A DNA stretch of 64,000 bases from Acidobacteriota bacterium (GTDB lineage: Bacteria; Acidobacteriota; Terriglobia; Acidiferrales; UBA7541). Below the pieces are notes generated by a model. It ran no database searches and had not been told where the DNA came from. It saw nothing but the letters and a program-made list of their open reading frames with translations. Location of the stretch: assembly GCA_013289955.1 (NCBI GenBank), contig JABCYZ010000027.1:27717-91716 (forward strand), in the 5' to 3' direction. This document shows positions 16,517 through 26,004 of this stretch, piece by piece; positions within the stretch are counted from its first letter, which is position 1; each line of letters starts with the position of its first letter. Both the position numbers and the translations under genes were made by a program.

Positions 16517-17718
16517 GAATGAAAGTTACACTGGTGACGCCTATCTTTCCTATTCCGGCACAACCATACCGCGGCCACTCCGAATACGAGATTGTTCTGG
16601 CACTTTCAAAACGCGCCGACGTAAATGTTATTTGTCCTTTTCCGCGCTATCCGAAATGGTTCCAGCCGCGTTACGACCATCGCCATCCTGATCTGTCCTA
16701 TTCTCCTCCGGGGGTGAGCACGCGGTACTTCGAGTATCCGGCCCTACCTGGCGTGACGAGGTGCATCAACGGTTTGGTCTGCGCGAAATACCTTGAGCCA
16801 TACGTCCGAGAAAACCCGCCCGACGTAGTTTGCAACTTCTGGCTCTACCCCGAAGGCTATGCCAGCGTTGCAGTGGCTGCGAAGCTTGGCATCCCTGTCG
16901 TGGTGGGCTCGATCGGCTCGGACCTAAATCGCTTTGTCGACCCGGTTTCCAGGTGGCTGACGAAACGTGGCATGAAGCGAGCAAACGTGGTTGTAACCAA
17001 GAGTGAACATCTGCGCCAGCGAGCCATCGACATGGGTATCAGCGCCTCAAAGGTCCGAACGATCCGCAATGGATGCAATCCAAGCGTCTTTCACTTGGCA
17101 GACCGGGGTGCAGCTCGCGCGCAGCTAGCCGTTGATGCTAAGGCCGAGCTCGTGTTGTTCGTCGGACGATTGGACACGGCCAAGGGTATCGAGGAATTGC
17201 TCGAAGCATTTAAGCTCCTTGCGGACCGCCGTCCAAACCTGCAACTTGCATTTGTCGGGGATGGGCCGGGCGGCGTGCATTTGCGCAGCAAGGCGAGACA
17301 TCTCGGGCTCGAAGACCGCATTACTCTAAACGGCGCCTGTTCATCGCCGGGAGTTGCCCAATGGCTTGCGGCTGCCAATGTGCTCGCTCTGCCAAGCTAC
17401 AACGAGGGATACCCCAACGTCGTCATCGAAGCCCTCAGCTGCGGCCGCCCCGTGATCGCCACGAATGTGGGCGGAATCCTCGAACTGGTCAATGAGGAGT
17501 CCGGGATTTTGATTGTTCCAAGAGACTCGCGAGCGCTTGCGGTTGCAATTGAAAAGGCGATGGACCGGCGTTGGGATGAACATTCCATCTCGGAACAATT
17601 TCGCAGAAGTTGGGATGAAGCTGCTGAGGAATTGCTCCGTATCTGTGAGCTGGCTATGCAGCAACGAAGTGAGAAAGGGCACTTGCCGGCCAAACCTGTG
17701 GCTGTGCTGAGCCGGTGA
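16513..17718 (+). CDS. Family 4 (GT-B) glycosyltransferase
   Basis: The frame is open from 16087, but ATG 16513 overlaps the previous stop (ATGA) and gives the standard start MKVTLVTPIFP of a GT4 enzyme. The 401-residue protein has the N-terminal acceptor domain (YRGHSEYEIVLALSKR) and the C-terminal donor domain. The donor domain carries VLFVGRLDTAKGIEELLEAF, LAFVGDGPG and the E-x7-E motif region PSYNEGYPNVVIEALSCGRP. It is a cytoplasmic retaining transferase for the exopolysaccharide repeat unit. Confidence 0.88.
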   Translation: MRMKVTLVTPIFPIPAQPYRGHSEYEIVLALSKRADVNVICPFPRYPKWFQPRYDHRHPDLSYSPPGVSTRYFEYPALPGVTRCINGLVCAKYLEPYVRENPPDVVCNFWLYPEGYASVAVAAKLGIPVVVGSIGSDLNRFVDPVSRWLTKRGMKRANVVVTKSEHLRQRAIDMGISASKVRTIRNGCNPSVFHLADRGAARAQLAVDAKAELVLFVGRLDTAKGIEELLEAFKLLADRRPNLQLAFVGDGPGGVHLRSKARHLGLEDRITLNGACSSPGVAQWLAAANVLALPSYNEGYPNVVIEALSCGRPVIATNVGGILELVNEESGILIVPRDSRALAVAIEKAMDRRWDEHSISEQFRRSWDEAAEELLRICELAMQQRSEKGHLPAKPVAVLSR

Positions 17719-17746
17719 TTCGATCCACGGCACTGGCGGCGCCATC

Positions 17747-18838
17747 ATGCAATTAATTCACAATTCGCAAATCTGGGGCCCCTCCTACCTCAAGCAGCGG
17801 CTGCGGCAGATCACGCAGCGGGCCGCTCCTCCCCTTGAGCGAATCTGGGTGACGATTGCAGACCATTTCGAACCCAGGTGGCGGCGAGCCGGTTCAGCCA
17901 CCGCGAAGTCACGCGTCGATCTATGGCGGGCAGCATGGCCGGAGATTGCGAGGAGATGCAAACCCGATTCCGCTGGCAATATGCCTCGATACACATTCTT
18001 CTTTCCGGAAGAGGAATATCATCCGACGCTGATGGAACCTCTGGCGGAAATGGTTCGTGAAGAGATAGCGGACGTCGAAGTCCATATTCACCACGACGGC
18101 GAAGGCCGCCAGAATTTTGTAGACCGCATCAGCAATTTCTGTCGAACATTGCACAACGATCACGGACTGCTGCGCAAGCGCAATGGAGACCTGACATTCG
18201 GCTTTATCCACGGCAATTGGGCACTGGACAATTCGCGGCCCGACGGGCGTTTGTGTGGGCTCAACGATGAAATCCGAGTACTTCGGGATCTTGGCTGCTA
18301 TGCCGATTTCACAATGCCATCCGGTGACTCTCCCACCCAAGCCCGTTTGGTAAACGCGATTTATTATTGCAATGGCGATCCCGGTAGAACGAAATCATAT
18401 GATCATGGCGCGCGTGTTACAGCTGGCGGCGGCGTTCAAGGCGATTTGCTCATGATTCCCGGGCCGCTTGGGATGCGCTGGAGAGACCGTTGGCTTCCGC
18501 GACTTGAGACCGGGGAACTTCGTTGTGGAAACGTGGCGACACCGTATCGCGTACGGCGGTGGGTGAAGCTGGCTCCCAGGATCGGAACTGATAGTTTTAT
18601 CAAATTATTTACGCATGGGGCTCAGGATAGAAACTCTTCCGCCTTACTGCGAGGCGAGCTCGAGTCGGCATTCAACCTGTTAGTGGCGGAAGCTGAACGG
18701 CGCTCGTGCGCCATTCATTTTACCTCCGCTTGGCAGATGTATCTGGCGATTGAAGCTATCGGGCAAGGCCGCGATCCCGTAGTCGCAGCGCATTCCAGCC
18801 GAATGAATACGGCCGCTGTCGGGATCGGAAGAAATTGA
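17747..18838 (+). CDS. Uncharacterised exopolysaccharide-locus protein, possibly a divergent deacetylase-fold enzyme
   Basis: I do not recognise a named family. The 363-residue soluble protein has acidic and His motifs in the order seen in NodB-like carbohydrate esterases: TIADHFEP near 36-43, EVHIHHDGEG near 111-120, FGFIHGNWAL near 148-157 and YADFTMPSGD near 184-193. This could be a divergent metal-dependent deacetylase or hydrolase; the match is by motif order only. It sits between a glycosyltransferase and a Gfo/Idh oxidoreductase, and its stop overlaps the next start (TGATG), so it is almost certainly translated with the pathway. There is no signal peptide. Confidence 0.6.
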   Translation: MQLIHNSQIWGPSYLKQRLRQITQRAAPPLERIWVTIADHFEPRWRRAGSATAKSRVDLWRAAWPEIARRCKPDSAGNMPRYTFFFPEEEYHPTLMEPLAEMVREEIADVEVHIHHDGEGRQNFVDRISNFCRTLHNDHGLLRKRNGDLTFGFIHGNWALDNSRPDGRLCGLNDEIRVLRDLGCYADFTMPSGDSPTQARLVNAIYYCNGDPGRTKSYDHGARVTAGGGVQGDLLMIPGPLGMRWRDRWLPRLETGELRCGNVATPYRVRRWVKLAPRIGTDSFIKLFTHGAQDRNSSALLRGELESAFNLLVAEAERRSCAIHFTSAWQMYLAIEAIGQGRDPVVAAHSSRMNTAAVGIGRN

Positions 18839-19914
18839 TGCTGGATATAGGCATTGTTGGCTGCGGGAAAATCGCTGACGGTCATATCGAGGAAATTCAG
18901 AAGCTCGGCTGTGCGCGTGTTGTGGCGGTCTGCGACCTGGAACCCATTTTGGCCGAACAGCTCGCAGTTCGCTTCTCCGTGCCGCATCGCTACACAGATT
19001 TTAGTCGCATGCTCTCCGAGCATCGGCTGGACGTAGTTCATATTGCCACTCCGCCGCAGTCTCACCTGTCGTTGGCACAAAAGGCCGCTGATGCCGGCTG
19101 CCATGTTTTTCTCGAGAAGCCTCTCGCCCTGAATGCAACGGATGGGCGGCGTCTGATCGACTGCATGCAACAATCCGCTCGAAAGCTGACCATCAATTAT
19201 TGGTACAACTTCGAGGCGCCAGGTCTGGCTCTAAGGGAATTCGTCGCCAAAGGCAACCTAGGCGATCCTGTACACATAGAGAGTTACTACGGGTATGACC
19301 TGGAAGGGGGATTTGGCCAGGCACTGCTCTCCGATGAGCGGCACTGGGTTCATCAATTGCCGGGTAAACTGTTCCAAAACATCATCGATCACGCGATCAA
19401 CAAAATTACCCCATTCCTTCCTGACGAGCCGATGGAAGTCATTGCCCGCGCCTACCGGCGGCGGCATTCGAAAGATGACCGCACGGATGGCGTTCTCGAC
19501 GAACTGCGGGTGATGATCCTTTGCGGCGGCATGTCTGCGTACATCACCTTTTCCTCGCACGCACGGCCAGTTGGGCATTTTCTGCGGGTGTACGGCACCA
19601 AAAATACTGCCCACATCGATTTCGCGCTCCGCACCATGTCAGTCGAAAACAAACAGGCCATTCCCAGCGCATTAGGCCGTTTGTTGCCACCGTTCAAATC
19701 CGGCTGGCAGTCTCTACGGCAAGCGTCGCACAATGTCCGCGAGTTTGCCGGGTCACGCTTTCAGTTTTTTGCGGGAATGAACCGGTTATTGTCGCTATTT
19801 TACGAAAGCATCCTACACGACACTCCCGTGCCGATCCCCTACCCGGAATTATTGCGCGTGTCACAAATCATGGATGAAATCTCCCTGCAGGTCTACCCGG
19901 CGCCAGCGGCATGA
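18838..19914 (+). CDS. Gfo/Idh/MocA-family NAD(P)-dependent oxidoreductase
   Basis: ATG 18838 overlaps the preceding stop. The N-terminal Rossmann domain shows IGIVGCGKIADGH, then VVHIATPPQSH and the family hallmark FLEKPLALN (near 92-100), followed by the C-terminal alpha/beta domain. Such enzymes oxidise or reduce a sugar carbon, often on UDP- or dTDP-sugars. The next gene, an epimerase-led fusion, overlaps by four bases, and a fused oxidoreductase-epimerase occurs at 28544. The substrate is therefore probably shared with an epimerase step. The C-terminal part (REFAGSRFQFFAGMNRL) has a counterpart in the fusion at 28544. Confidence 0.87.
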   Translation: MLDIGIVGCGKIADGHIEEIQKLGCARVVAVCDLEPILAEQLAVRFSVPHRYTDFSRMLSEHRLDVVHIATPPQSHLSLAQKAADAGCHVFLEKPLALNATDGRRLIDCMQQSARKLTINYWYNFEAPGLALREFVAKGNLGDPVHIESYYGYDLEGGFGQALLSDERHWVHQLPGKLFQNIIDHAINKITPFLPDEPMEVIARAYRRRHSKDDRTDGVLDELRVMILCGGMSAYITFSSHARPVGHFLRVYGTKNTAHIDFALRTMSVENKQAIPSALGRLLPPFKSGWQSLRQASHNVREFAGSRFQFFAGMNRLLSLFYESILHDTPVPIPYPELLRVSQIMDEISLQVYPAPAA

Positions 19915-22166
19915 AGATACTCGTCACTGGCGCAGCTGGCTTTCTGGGAAAGGCCTTGCTCGAGCGTCTGCTTTCGCACGGCTACAAAGATATCCGTTGT
20001 AATGTGCGCCGACCGGCAGATGTTCCCAAGTTAGAGGCCATTCTTGAACGACATCCGCAGATTCGTTTTGATTATTGTATCGGAGACCTCAGGTATCGAG
20101 AGGACGCCGCGCGAGCCGTGGATGGCGTGCGACTAATTTTCCATCTCGTAGCAGGAAAAAAGGGAACTGCCGCGGATCTTTTCCTCAATTCCGTCGTAGC
20201 CTCCCGGAATCTGCTGGATGCCGTTGCGAGTCGCAAGCCGATGCGCATTGTTCTAGTGAGCTCATTCGGCGTGTACGGAGTGGCTGATCTCGGTCGAGGA
20301 GCACGGGTAAACGAACAGACGATGCTCGAGCCGCACCCCGAGCGGCGCGATCATTACTCCTACTCCAAACTGCGCCAGGAACAACTGTTCTGGGAATATC
20401 AGAAGCGCATTGGATTTGAACTGGTCGTTCTTCGTCCAGGCGTTATCTATGGCCCTGGTGGCGGTCATTTTTCAAACCGCGTTGGGTTGACGATTGGCAA
20501 CTGGCAGTTGCACTTCGGCGGAAACAATTTGCTTCCCTTGAGTTACGTCGACAATTGTGCGGAAGCTGTCGTGGTTGCGGGTGCGTATCCGGGCGCTGCC
20601 GGGCAGGTTTACAACGTCCACGACGATGACCTGCCGACTTGCCGCCAATACCTGCGAGCCTACAGAAAAAACGTCGCGAAGGTGCGATCCATTTCCATAC
20701 CGTACTTCGGACTGCGGTTACTGTCGTCCACGGTCGCGAAGTACAACCGATACTCAAAGGGCCAATTGCCCGCAATTCTTACGCCCTATAAGACAGCGAG
20801 CCAGTGGGGCGGAAATCGTTTCGACAATTCCAAGTTGCGTTCCATCGGGTGGGAACAATTGGTGCCTACTGCTGAAGGTTTGCAACGATCGTTTGCCGCG
20901 TACCGGGCAGAGTTGGACAGTGCGAAGGTGAAAAAGCAAGTCTTGCCTACCGCGGCGATGAACCCGGTCGCGGTCTCAGCCGGAGAGTTGCGACGTGATT
21001 CACAAGAGTTCGTGATAGGCGCTACGCTGGGGCCGGATTCCAATGGCAGCCTCGAGCACCTGCTGGCTGCATTTTCGGATCTGCGCAAGACTGGCCGGCC
21101 GGCCAAGCTGATCGTTTTTGGCGCAAACGATGCGCAACAACGTGCCAGTGAGGCAGGAATTCAGGAACTGTCTTCGCGCGTTCGGTGGGTGCCCGATGAA
21201 TCGACCGGGCCTGGGTCTCTCCTGGGTTGCGATGTTCTCGTTTCGCTCCAGGATGGAGTCCCGCTCTCAGTGCTACGCGCCATGTCTTCGCGCATTCCAA
21301 TTATCACGACCGCCGTCCGCGTTCCAGAAGCTCTGCGAAATCAGCCCACTGTAAGATTTATCCAACACGGCGATAAGAGAGAGTTACAAACTGTCTTGCA
21401 ACAACTATCTGATGAGTTTAAGCGAAACTCGTCCCGTGGTTCTGTCCCTGACGAAAATATCGCAAGACACTACAGCGATACCTATTTGTGGCGAGAAATC
21501 GCGTCCCCAAGCACGAACGGACATAGTTCGAGAGGGAATGCGCTGATCAAGAAAGCACTCTTCAGCGCCGTTCCGAAGAGGCAACTACTTGAGCACGGGA
21601 ATCGGGACCGGCCGCAGATTGCCATCACAGTCGATGACGGGCCGGATCCAGTCCATACTCCACGGATGCTGGACATCTTTCGAGATTACGCGGTGAAAGT
21701 TACGTTCTTTGTAGTGGGGGGAGCCGCTGAGCAGTATCCGGAACTCGTGCTGCGGATGAAGAAAGAGGGGCACGAAGTCGGCAGCCATTCGTATAGCCAT
21801 CCGTACTTCCACAGGCTTTCCTGGTCTGGGGCCATTCGAGAGATTGGGATGACCCGATGGGTCCTGAACCGCATCCTGGGAGAAAAGTGTAAGCTCTTCC
21901 GCCCGCCCCACGGCAAGTTGTCACTCCGCAGTCTCATCCCAGCCTGGGCGGCCGGCCAACAAGTGGTGATGTGGAACGTAGACCTAAAGGACTACCGCGC
22001 TGCCCCTGGGGAGGTGGAAGCTCTAGTGAATCGAACGAGCTTCGCCTCTGGAGACATCATTTTGTACCACGGCACTAACGAGCCTGCCTTAAAAGCACTG
22101 CCGCGCGTGATCGAAGCCGCGCTCGGAAAGAGTCGCGGCGCGGTTACTATTTCCGAGCTGATCTAA
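19911..22166 (+). CDS. Three-part fusion: SDR epimerase, GT-B half-domain, NodB deacetylase
   Basis: Residues 1-330 are an extended SDR (ILVTGAAGFLGKALL; catalytic YSYSK; RPGVIYGPGGGHF), as in nucleotide-sugar epimerases. Residues about 365-540 resemble only the donor half of a GT4 transferase (GSLEHLLAAFSDLRKTGRP, then CDVLVSLQDGVPLSVLRAMS) and lack an acceptor half. Residues about 570-751 are a polysaccharide deacetylase with ITVDDGPDP, HSYSHPYF and RPPHGKLS, so the metal-binding and catalytic residues are present. There is no signal peptide, so the deacetylase would work in the cytoplasm, on nucleotide or lipid-linked sugars. The frame is continuous with no sign of an error. It overlaps the oxidoreductase gene (ATGA). 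Confidence 0.85.
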   Translation: MKILVTGAAGFLGKALLERLLSHGYKDIRCNVRRPADVPKLEAILERHPQIRFDYCIGDLRYREDAARAVDGVRLIFHLVAGKKGTAADLFLNSVVASRNLLDAVASRKPMRIVLVSSFGVYGVADLGRGARVNEQTMLEPHPERRDHYSYSKLRQEQLFWEYQKRIGFELVVLRPGVIYGPGGGHFSNRVGLTIGNWQLHFGGNNLLPLSYVDNCAEAVVVAGAYPGAAGQVYNVHDDDLPTCRQYLRAYRKNVAKVRSISIPYFGLRLLSSTVAKYNRYSKGQLPAILTPYKTASQWGGNRFDNSKLRSIGWEQLVPTAEGLQRSFAAYRAELDSAKVKKQVLPTAAMNPVAVSAGELRRDSQEFVIGATLGPDSNGSLEHLLAAFSDLRKTGRPAKLIVFGANDAQQRASEAGIQELSSRVRWVPDESTGPGSLLGCDVLVSLQDGVPLSVLRAMSSRIPIITTAVRVPEALRNQPTVRFIQHGDKRELQTVLQQLSDEFKRNSSRGSVPDENIARHYSDTYLWREIASPSTNGHSSRGNALIKKALFSAVPKRQLLEHGNRDRPQIAITVDDGPDPVHTPRMLDIFRDYAVKVTFFVVGGAAEQYPELVLRMKKEGHEVGSHSYSHPYFHRLSWSGAIREIGMTRWVLNRILGEKCKLFRPPHGKLSLRSLIPAWAAGQQVVMWNVDLKDYRAAPGEVEALVNRTSFASGDIILYHGTNEPALKALPRVIEAALGKSRGAVTISELI

Positions 22167-22217
22167 CATTAGATTTTTGTCGCGCGAAAAGTTCAACTTC
22201 TTCGGATTGTACGTCTA

Positions 22218-23165
22218 ATGAAGACAATTCCTTATCCCCGGGTACCCAGCCGTTCTCGTTCGAGTGTTGTGGCGTCGGAACAGACACCCCAGAAAACTGC
22301 CAATGCATCTCCGATCCCCAAGACTGTTACTGACGCTCCCCTGCTTTTGAGATTGGCCAAAACCATGACCCGCTGGCGGATCCGCGGCGGGAACCGGCTG
22401 GTGGGAATCTTCGGACAGTTGGGGATGCTCAATGTGGTCGCCCAGTATCAGTTGGGTCGTGCGGTGCGATTCAGTGTACCGCTGTACCGTGCCGACACCT
22501 GTTGGGACAAGCAGGACCTGGAAGGCTATGAGAGGCGACTGATTCAATCATTTTGCCGTTTACTGCAACCGCTGTTTGATGCGGTCTTATTCGATTGTGG
22601 AGCAGACATCGGGACCTTCTCGGCGCTTGTCTGTTCGCAGACTTCCCGCGTCACGCGAGTCATTGCCTTCGAGCCCAACCCTGACGTGGCGCGCTTCCTG
22701 AAACACAATCTATCCCAACTGCAGATTCCATCGAAAGCGATCAGCAAGGCAGTAGGATGTTTCAAGGGCACCGGCCGGCTGGAAGTTCCGGCTTATGACA
22801 GCTCCGACCACGCACGTTTTCTTGTTCCTGGCGAAGGCCCGCTGGAAGTGGTCACCATCGATAGTTTTGACGTGCGAGGCGGCGATGTAGCCATCAAGAT
22901 CGACGTAGAGGGCGGCGAACTGGATGTGCTCAGGGGTGCCGCGGAGACCATCGCGTCGGCTCGAAAGTGCGTGATAACGGTAGAAGCTAACCCCCGAGTC
23001 GCGATGCGCACCAAGCGCGACCCAGTGGAATGCCTTAGATTTCTTCAGTCGTTGAGACCATTTGGCTTTCTCATTGCGGAGACCGAAGAATCTCCTGTGC
23101 TGTCTTTTCCAGTCATCAAGGATGGCGAGAAGGCCACCCGAAATGTTATCGCGTGGACACTTTAA
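22218..23165 (+). CDS. FkbM-family SAM-dependent methyltransferase
   Basis: The 315-residue protein carries the FkbM methyltransferase core from about residue 115: VLFDCGADIGTFSAL (SAM motif I), VIAFEPNPDVARFLKHNL, and the family hallmark IKIDVEGGELDVLRGA. Members methylate hydroxyls on sugars in polysaccharides and natural products. Its place among glycosyltransferases suggests O-methylation of an exopolysaccharide sugar. The first 110 residues are variable, with no domain recognised. Confidence 0.85.
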   Translation: MKTIPYPRVPSRSRSSVVASEQTPQKTANASPIPKTVTDAPLLLRLAKTMTRWRIRGGNRLVGIFGQLGMLNVVAQYQLGRAVRFSVPLYRADTCWDKQDLEGYERRLIQSFCRLLQPLFDAVLFDCGADIGTFSALVCSQTSRVTRVIAFEPNPDVARFLKHNLSQLQIPSKAISKAVGCFKGTGRLEVPAYDSSDHARFLVPGEGPLEVVTIDSFDVRGGDVAIKIDVEGGELDVLRGAAETIASARKCVITVEANPRVAMRTKRDPVECLRFLQSLRPFGFLIAETEESPVLSFPVIKDGEKATRNVIAWTL

Positions 23166-23201
23166 ACCAGCCTCTCCGCTCTTAAAAGGCTCACGGCAAT
23201 T

Positions 23202-24812
23202 TTGACAACTCAATCCAATCCGGAAATTAGTTTGAAAATATTGACTCTTCCCCCTCCTCCGCCGGCCTCCAGCCATGCCAGGGTAATCGGGCGCAATTTC
23301 ATCTTCATGGGCCTGGAGGTGGTGATTACGCTTGTTTGCACGCTGCTGACGACCGTGGTCATTGCGCGAGTCATTGGCCCGACGCGGCTGGGCTACTTCA
23401 ATCTGATATTCTGGCTGACTTCCATCACGTGCTCGGTAGGTTCGCTGGGCATTCCGCTCACGACGTTCAAGTACATGGGCGAATTTCTCGGTGGCGGAAA
23501 AAAAGAGCTCGCGCGCGCCGTGTTCTTCTATAACCTTTGGGCTCAAACGGTGATCGCCTCCGCACTGACGGTCATCGGCATGGTCGCTGTTTTCACTCTC
23601 GTTGCACCCGCGTATCGTGTCTGTTCCATCTTGCTCGTTTTGAGCATGGTTCCGAACATGATTACGTTTGTGCCTTCACAGGCGAACTCTGCGGCTGAGG
23701 ATGCCGCCCTCAATACGCTTGGCGCCTTCGTCGGAGCAATCGTCTATGTGGTCGCAGTGGCAGCCAGCCTCCTCCTCGGATGGAACCTGATCGGCATTGC
23801 CGCAGGCGTTTTGGTGTATCGCACCGCGGAGTTGGCAGTCAAAACTGTTCCGGTGCTCAAGTCAATGAAATCAGTATCCCGGGTCCCGCTGCCGCGAGAA
23901 ATTCGCAAGCGAATGTTTTCCTTCTCGGGGCTGAGCACCGGTCTGATGATTTTGCAGATCGTGATATGGGATCGGTCCGACATCATTTTCCTGAAATTGC
24001 TACAGCCCGATATTCGTCAACTGGCCTTTTTCTCGGTTTGCTTCAGTGTGGCGGACCGGCTCATGCGCATGCCCCAGACATTCGCCAATGCGCTCTCTGC
24101 CACGCAGATGGCCGAGTACGGTCGGGACAAAGATCGCCTCTTTAGGATGACCTCGAAGGCCTCAACCTACGTCCTTCTGGGCGCGCTTCCGATTCTCATC
24201 GGTCTCGCCTGCATCGGCGGTCCATTCGTACGAGTTATGTACGGGCCGCAGTATCTCCCAGCAATTCCCGTCTTCATCGTTGTGGCCCTTCTCAGCATTC
24301 CAAGGGCGATCCTGACTCCCGCTCAGACGCTGTTGTATTCCGCCGAAGACCTGGGATTTGTCCTGAGGTGGGGCTGCGTAGCTGCGGCGATCAACGTGCT
24401 CCTCGATTTGACTTTGATCCCAAGTCACGGTGCACTCGGCGCAGCCTGGGCAAACGGCGCTGCCCAGACGTTTGCCGCGCTAACCATCTGGGGCCGCGTG
24501 CTGCTCCGCTATCCTGTCCGAATCGATACGCCAGTCCTGCTCAGACTATCCGCCGCAACTCTCGCGATGGCGATCGTTGTGCTCGGCATTGTAGCGACGC
24601 CCTTCGATCCCCTGGTGAAATTGAGCGTTGCCGTGCCTGCCGGTGCGATTGTCTTCCTGGTGACGAGCAGGATGTTTTCAGTTCTGCAGAAGGATGATCG
24701 TCGGCGCCTACTGGTTTTTTCCGCTCTCCTTCCCACGGGGGTGGGCTCTTCGTTCGAACGGTTGGTCAACTTCCTAATTCCTCTACCCCCCGCTGTGGAA
24801 AGCTCGAGATGA
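23202..24812 (+). CDS. Wzx-like polysaccharide flippase
   Basis: The protein is a polytopic MOP-superfamily member with about 12-14 helices. The first is preceded by the family's typical entry (VIGRNFIFMGLEVVITL), then VIARVIGPTRLGYFN and later PAQTLLYSAEDLGFVLRWG. It should move the undecaprenyl-linked repeat unit to the periplasmic side for the polymerase encoded at 13640. The start TTG 23202 gives a 25-residue Pro-rich lead; an internal start cannot be excluded. Confidence 0.87.
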   Translation: MTTQSNPEISLKILTLPPPPPASSHARVIGRNFIFMGLEVVITLVCTLLTTVVIARVIGPTRLGYFNLIFWLTSITCSVGSLGIPLTTFKYMGEFLGGGKKELARAVFFYNLWAQTVIASALTVIGMVAVFTLVAPAYRVCSILLVLSMVPNMITFVPSQANSAAEDAALNTLGAFVGAIVYVVAVAASLLLGWNLIGIAAGVLVYRTAELAVKTVPVLKSMKSVSRVPLPREIRKRMFSFSGLSTGLMILQIVIWDRSDIIFLKLLQPDIRQLAFFSVCFSVADRLMRMPQTFANALSATQMAEYGRDKDRLFRMTSKASTYVLLGALPILIGLACIGGPFVRVMYGPQYLPAIPVFIVVALLSIPRAILTPAQTLLYSAEDLGFVLRWGCVAAAINVLLDLTLIPSHGALGAAWANGAAQTFAALTIWGRVLLRYPVRIDTPVLLRLSAATLAMAIVVLGIVATPFDPLVKLSVAVPAGAIVFLVTSRMFSVLQKDDRRRLLVFSALLPTGVGSSFERLVNFLIPLPPAVESSR

Positions 24813-24945
24813 ATGCGAATTCCTTCTCCGGACAAATCGGCATCGCCAGCGCGGCGGCCTGCCATCCTCTCTCTTTTTGAGGGCGGACTGCCGCGAAATC
24901 ACGAATTTCAATCACGAGTTTTCACGAGAGGAAAGCGGGGTATAT

Positions 24946-25800
24946 ATGAAAGAACCTTACAGAACGCGATTCGTTGAATTGTTGAGCGAAGGAGCCGCAG
25001 TTCAAAATATCCATGATTCTCCTGTCGTCGCGGGCTTTGCAGTTACCCACGCCGCCGACGATGAATTTGTCCAGAGAGAACTGGAGCGCGTAGACCAGCA
25101 TCGCAGGAATGCCTGCTGGCTCTTGGAGGAATACGTCGGCCAAGCCGAAAGAATCCTGGACGTGGGATGCGGAACAGGCGGATTTAGTGTTGCCTTGGCA
25201 TCATCGCGCGTATTGCGCCCGGTGGAAGTCATTGGAATCGACGCCAGCCATTTGTCTGTCCGAGCCGCAGAAGTACGAGCAGCAGGACATGATCTCTCAT
25301 CTCCCCTGGTGTCCTTTTTGGGCTATTCCGCCGGGGAGCAACTGCCATTCGAGGATGACTACTTCGATTTGACTGTTTGCAGTTCTGTGCTGGAATACGT
25401 GACTTCCGGGAAGGCCCGCGCACAGCTGATAGCCGAGCTTAGGCGAGTGACACGGCCGGGAGGTCACGTTTTCATCTCGACTCCTAATCCTCTGCGATTG
25501 AAGGACTATCATTCCGGGAGATTCTTGGGCGATTATTTGCATCGACCTGGGTACCCGTGGGCCACTCGCCCTTGGGAGTTCTCTCGTATGTTTTCCGGCT
25601 GGCGAGAAATCCCAGTTACAAAGTATCACCGACGGAAGCTTACCGAGGTGCTGGGGGCTCGTGTGCCCGTTCCAGAGCGTGTGGTAAGAGCAGTCTCGTG
25701 GCTCGCACCTTGGCAGAATAGGTTATTTCAGAAACTCAGCGCGTCCAAAACGTTGCCACTCGAAAAATCGACCCAAGCAGGATTCGTTTGCTCCGCATGA
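24946..25800 (+). CDS. Class I SAM-dependent methyltransferase
   Basis: ATG 24946 follows GAGAGGAAAG and is preferred over the in-frame upstream start at 24877. The 284-residue product has SAM motif I (ILDVGCGTGGFSVAL), the acidic motif II (VEVIGIDAS), a Methyltransf_11 core (LPFEDDYFDLTVCSSVLEYV) and RVTRPGGHVFISTPNP. It lies between the flippase and a glycosyltransferase, so it probably modifies a sugar. The methyl acceptor is unknown. Confidence 0.85.
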   Translation: MKEPYRTRFVELLSEGAAVQNIHDSPVVAGFAVTHAADDEFVQRELERVDQHRRNACWLLEEYVGQAERILDVGCGTGGFSVALASSRVLRPVEVIGIDASHLSVRAAEVRAAGHDLSSPLVSFLGYSAGEQLPFEDDYFDLTVCSSVLEYVTSGKARAQLIAELRRVTRPGGHVFISTPNPLRLKDYHSGRFLGDYLHRPGYPWATRPWEFSRMFSGWREIPVTKYHRRKLTEVLGARVPVPERVVRAVSWLAPWQNRLFQKLSASKTLPLEKSTQAGFVCSA

Positions 25801-26004
25801 GATCGCATCGCGTGAAATGAAAGCTGGCTGAGCCGGTGAGCCACTATGACGTGCGATACGCGCACGGCGCATTGGCAGGATGGCCGAGAGTGTGAGAGTT
25901 GGCCTCGCGCGTTGACTCGTAACTTCTTCGAAGCGATACATCGGGTAACTCGCAAATGCCAGCAGAAGTGGCATATCCCCTTGACTCAAAAAGGCTTCGC
26001 TCCA

